Below are positions 59,022 to 64,000 of a DNA stretch of 64,000 nt, piece after piece. The number at the start of each line of letters is the position of its first letter. Position 1 is the first letter of the stretch. The position numbers and the translations under genes are program-made. Under the pieces are notes generated by a model. That model had not been told where the DNA came from. It ran no database searches and saw only the letters and a program-made list of their open reading frames with translations. This stretch comes from Lentisphaerae bacterium RIFOXYA12_64_32 (GTDB taxonomy: Bacteria > Verrucomicrobiota > Lentisphaeria > Oligosphaerales > YB12-FULL-65-16): NCBI GenBank assembly GCA_001803235.1, contig MHBL01000433.1, positions 28,594 to 92,593 of the forward strand. Reading direction: 5' to 3'.

Positions 59022-60851
59022 TTGAACCCCGTTGACTTCAGTTTTGAGGTGATCGTGGTGGGCGGCGGCCATGCGGGCTGCGAGGCGGCCCTGGCGTCGG
59101 CGCGCCTGGGTGCGCGGACGCTGCTGCTGACGATCAATAACGACCATATCGCGCAGATGTCGTGCAACCCGGCGGTGGGCGGGATTGCCAAGGGCCAGGT
59201 GGTGCGCGAGATCGACGCGCTCGGCGGCGAGATGGCGCTGAACACCGACGCGTCAGGCATCCAGTTCCGCATGCTGAACCGCTCCAAGGGCGCGGCCGTG
59301 CTGTCGCCGCGCGCGCAGTGCGACAAACTGGTGTACCAGCGGCGCATGAAGCTGGTGCTCGAACGCCAGCCGAACCTGGTCGTGCACCAGGCGCAGGCGG
59401 TGCGGTTCACCACCGATGGCGCGCGCATCACCGGGGTTGTTACCGAATTCAAGGACCATTTCCAGGCCAAGGCGGTCGTGGTCGCGACCGGCACGTTCCT
59501 GGCCGCGAAGCTGCACTACGGCCTCGAATCGTTCGCGGGCGGCCGCGCCGGCGACCCGCCGGCCGTGGCGCTCTCGACCTCGCTGCGGGAGGACCTCGGC
59601 CTGGAGATTGGCCGACTCAAGACCGGCACGCCGGCGCGCATTCTGGGGCGGACGATCGATTTCGGGTCGCTCGAGCGCCAGGACTCGGACCCGGAACCGT
59701 GGCGGTTCTCGTTCCGCGACGCACCTGCCGACCTGCCGCGCCTCGGCGGCCGCGAGATGCCGCGCCAGCCGTGCTACCTGACCAGTTCGACGCCCGAGAC
59801 GGCGGCGATCGTGCGCGCGAACCTTGACCGCTCGCCGCTCTACACCGGTCGCATCCACGCCATCGGCACACGCTACTGCCCATCGTTCGAGGATAAGGTG
59901 GTGCGCTTCCCGGAGCGCGAGACGCATCAGATCTTCCTCGAACCGGAAGGCGCGTTTACGGACGAGTATTACCTCAACGGCATCTCGACCAGCCTGCCGG
60001 TGGACGTGCAGTGGAAGATGATCCGGTCCTTGCCCGGACTCGAGCGCGCCGAGATCTCGCGCTACGCCTACGCCATCGAGTACGACTTCGTGTTCTCGCA
60101 CCAAACCGAGGCGACGCTGGCGGTGCGGCGCTGGCCGAACCTGTTCCTTGCCGGCCAGATCAACGGCACCAGTGGCTACGAAGAGGCGGCGGGTCAGGGG
60201 TTGCTGGCCGGCGTCAATGCCGCGCGTCTGGCCGCCGGCGGGGCCGCGCCGATCGTGCTCGGCCGTGACCAGGCCTACATCGGCGTCATGATCGACGACC
60301 TGGTCACCAAGGAGGTTGTCGAGCCGTACCGGCTCTTTACCAGCCGCGCCGAGTACCGACTGCTCTTGCGCCAGGACAACGCCGACCTGCGGCTCATGCC
60401 GCTCGGGCACGAGCTCGGGCTGATCGCCACGGCGGACTTCTCACGCGTCCGGGCCCTGCAGGAGAGCATCGACACGGCCACGCGCACTCTCCGCACGCAC
60501 CGCTATGAGGGCGCGCTGCTCTGGGACCTGCTGCGCCGCCCCGGCGCGCGCTACGCTGAAATACCCGGCGCGCCACCGGTCGAAGCGCGCGCGGCCGAGC
60601 AGCTCGAAATCGCGGCGCACTACGAGGGCTACGTCGAGCGGCAACTGGCCCAGGCCGCCAGCCTGCGCCAACTCGAGGAATGGACCATCCCGCCCTCGTT
60701 CAGCTACGCCATCAAGGGCCTGGGCACCGAGGCGCGGTTGAAGCTCGAGAAAATGCGGCCGCGCCACCTCGGCCAGGCCGCGCGCCTGGACGGCGTTACG
60801 CCCGCGGAGATCGCTCTGCTCCAGGTGCACCTGCGGCGGATGAAGGGGTGA
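59022..60851 (+). CDS. mnmG: tRNA uridine-5-carboxymethylaminomethyl modification enzyme
   Basis: FEVIVVGGGHAGCEAALASARLGARTLLLT, CNPAVGGIAKGQVVREIDALGG, QINGTSGYEEAAGQGLLAGVNA; probable TTG start at 59022. Confidence 0.95.
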   Translation: MNPVDFSFEVIVVGGGHAGCEAALASARLGARTLLLTINNDHIAQMSCNPAVGGIAKGQVVREIDALGGEMALNTDASGIQFRMLNRSKGAAVLSPRAQCDKLVYQRRMKLVLERQPNLVVHQAQAVRFTTDGARITGVVTEFKDHFQAKAVVVATGTFLAAKLHYGLESFAGGRAGDPPAVALSTSLREDLGLEIGRLKTGTPARILGRTIDFGSLERQDSDPEPWRFSFRDAPADLPRLGGREMPRQPCYLTSSTPETAAIVRANLDRSPLYTGRIHAIGTRYCPSFEDKVVRFPERETHQIFLEPEGAFTDEYYLNGISTSLPVDVQWKMIRSLPGLERAEISRYAYAIEYDFVFSHQTEATLAVRRWPNLFLAGQINGTSGYEEAAGQGLLAGVNAARLAAGGAAPIVLGRDQAYIGVMIDDLVTKEVVEPYRLFTSRAEYRLLLRQDNADLRLMPLGHELGLIATADFSRVRALQESIDTATRTLRTHRYEGALLWDLLRRPGARYAEIPGAPPVEARAAEQLEIAAHYEGYVERQLAQAASLRQLEEWTIPPSFSYAIKGLGTEARLKLEKMRPRHLGQAARLDGVTPAEIALLQVHLRRMKG

Positions 60852-61080
60852 GGGGGAATGCCACGGGGCGCGGTCCCACTGTCATGGGCGCCCGGCGGCA
60901 CTGGCGCCGGGTCAGAAGGAGATGGTCCCGCCGCCAGGGGGGAATACCGCCCGTCAGGACTCGACTCGACCGTGGCGTTGTTCCTCGAATGTCTTGTCCC
61001 GGCTGCCGGCAGGAGCTACCGCATTCGTAGGACTTCGGCGGAGGGAACGCCACGGCACCCCGTTCGCCCTCGAGGGTAGC

Positions 61081-63678
<2,598 letters not shown>

Positions 63679-63952
63679 CGTGTGGTCCTCCAGGCAAGCG
63701 TCTCGTGGCGTCGGCCCGCCTATCCGCTACACAATTTAGCACTCGCGCTGCCAATGGACATGAGATATTCTGTAACATGTTGCTGGAGAGCGTTAAAAGA
63801 AAAACGGCTCTCCACGACCGCCCCGCGGCAAGTGCGTCATTGTGGCGCATTTCGGTTTGCCGGGCGGGCAGTCTGGCGCAAGCGGGCGGCGGCGCAGAGT
63901 GACACGCGAGTAACATGGGAGTCGCGGGTGCACGGTTGGGCGGTAGATGGCC

Positions 63953-64000
63953 AACGTGGCGGGAGCGGCTCGCTCCCGCGGGTGTCGGAGCGAGCCGGTC
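63953..64000. repeat. REP-like palindromic repeat copy (cut by window end)
   Basis: GTGGCGGGAGCGGCTCGCTCCCGCGGGTGTCGGAGCGAGCCGGTC. Confidence 0.75.

Noticed and set aside
63735-63760. Possible CIRCE element upstream of clpB (TTAGCACTC)
   Set aside because: Only the left half-site is present; the expected GAGTGCTAA arm after 9 nt is absent.

Overview
High-GC bacterial chromosomal window. The long ITI/VIT, alpha-2-macroglobulin, beta-helix, Hanks-kinase and prepilin genes and many dispersed palindromic repeats suggest a PVC-type (Lentisphaerae/Planctomycetes/Verrucomicrobia-like) genome; that placement is inference. Housekeeping content is readily recognised: pdxS/pdxT/apbE, an anaerobic ribonucleotide reductase cluster (nrdD - thioredoxin-like - nrdG) with a pair of NrdR-like boxes, an isopropylmalate/isocitrate dehydrogenase, asd, nadE, mnmG and clpB. 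Accessory content includes a GH42-type glycosidase, beta-helix secreted proteins, a ceramidase-like protein, a Ser/Thr kinase with DUF2341/LamG-like ectodomain, and a VIT-vWA protein near a 2066-aa alpha-2-macroglobulin. The most interesting part is ~9.4-21.0 kb. It holds two ATPase modules, an AAA ATPase + subtilisin-like protease pair and a COG1672-like ATPase + STAND/TPR ATPase pair, each bracketed by repeated elements. These include three copies of a ~235-bp TIR element and two diverged ~290-bp copies of a sequence whose base-paired positions covary (candidate structured RNA). I regard this as a candidate defence/conflict island. Toxin-like remnants (PIN/VapC-like and Fic) and other truncated genes lie elsewhere next to repeats. 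No tRNA, rRNA or CRISPR array was recognised. All assignments are by reading only; no searches were run.
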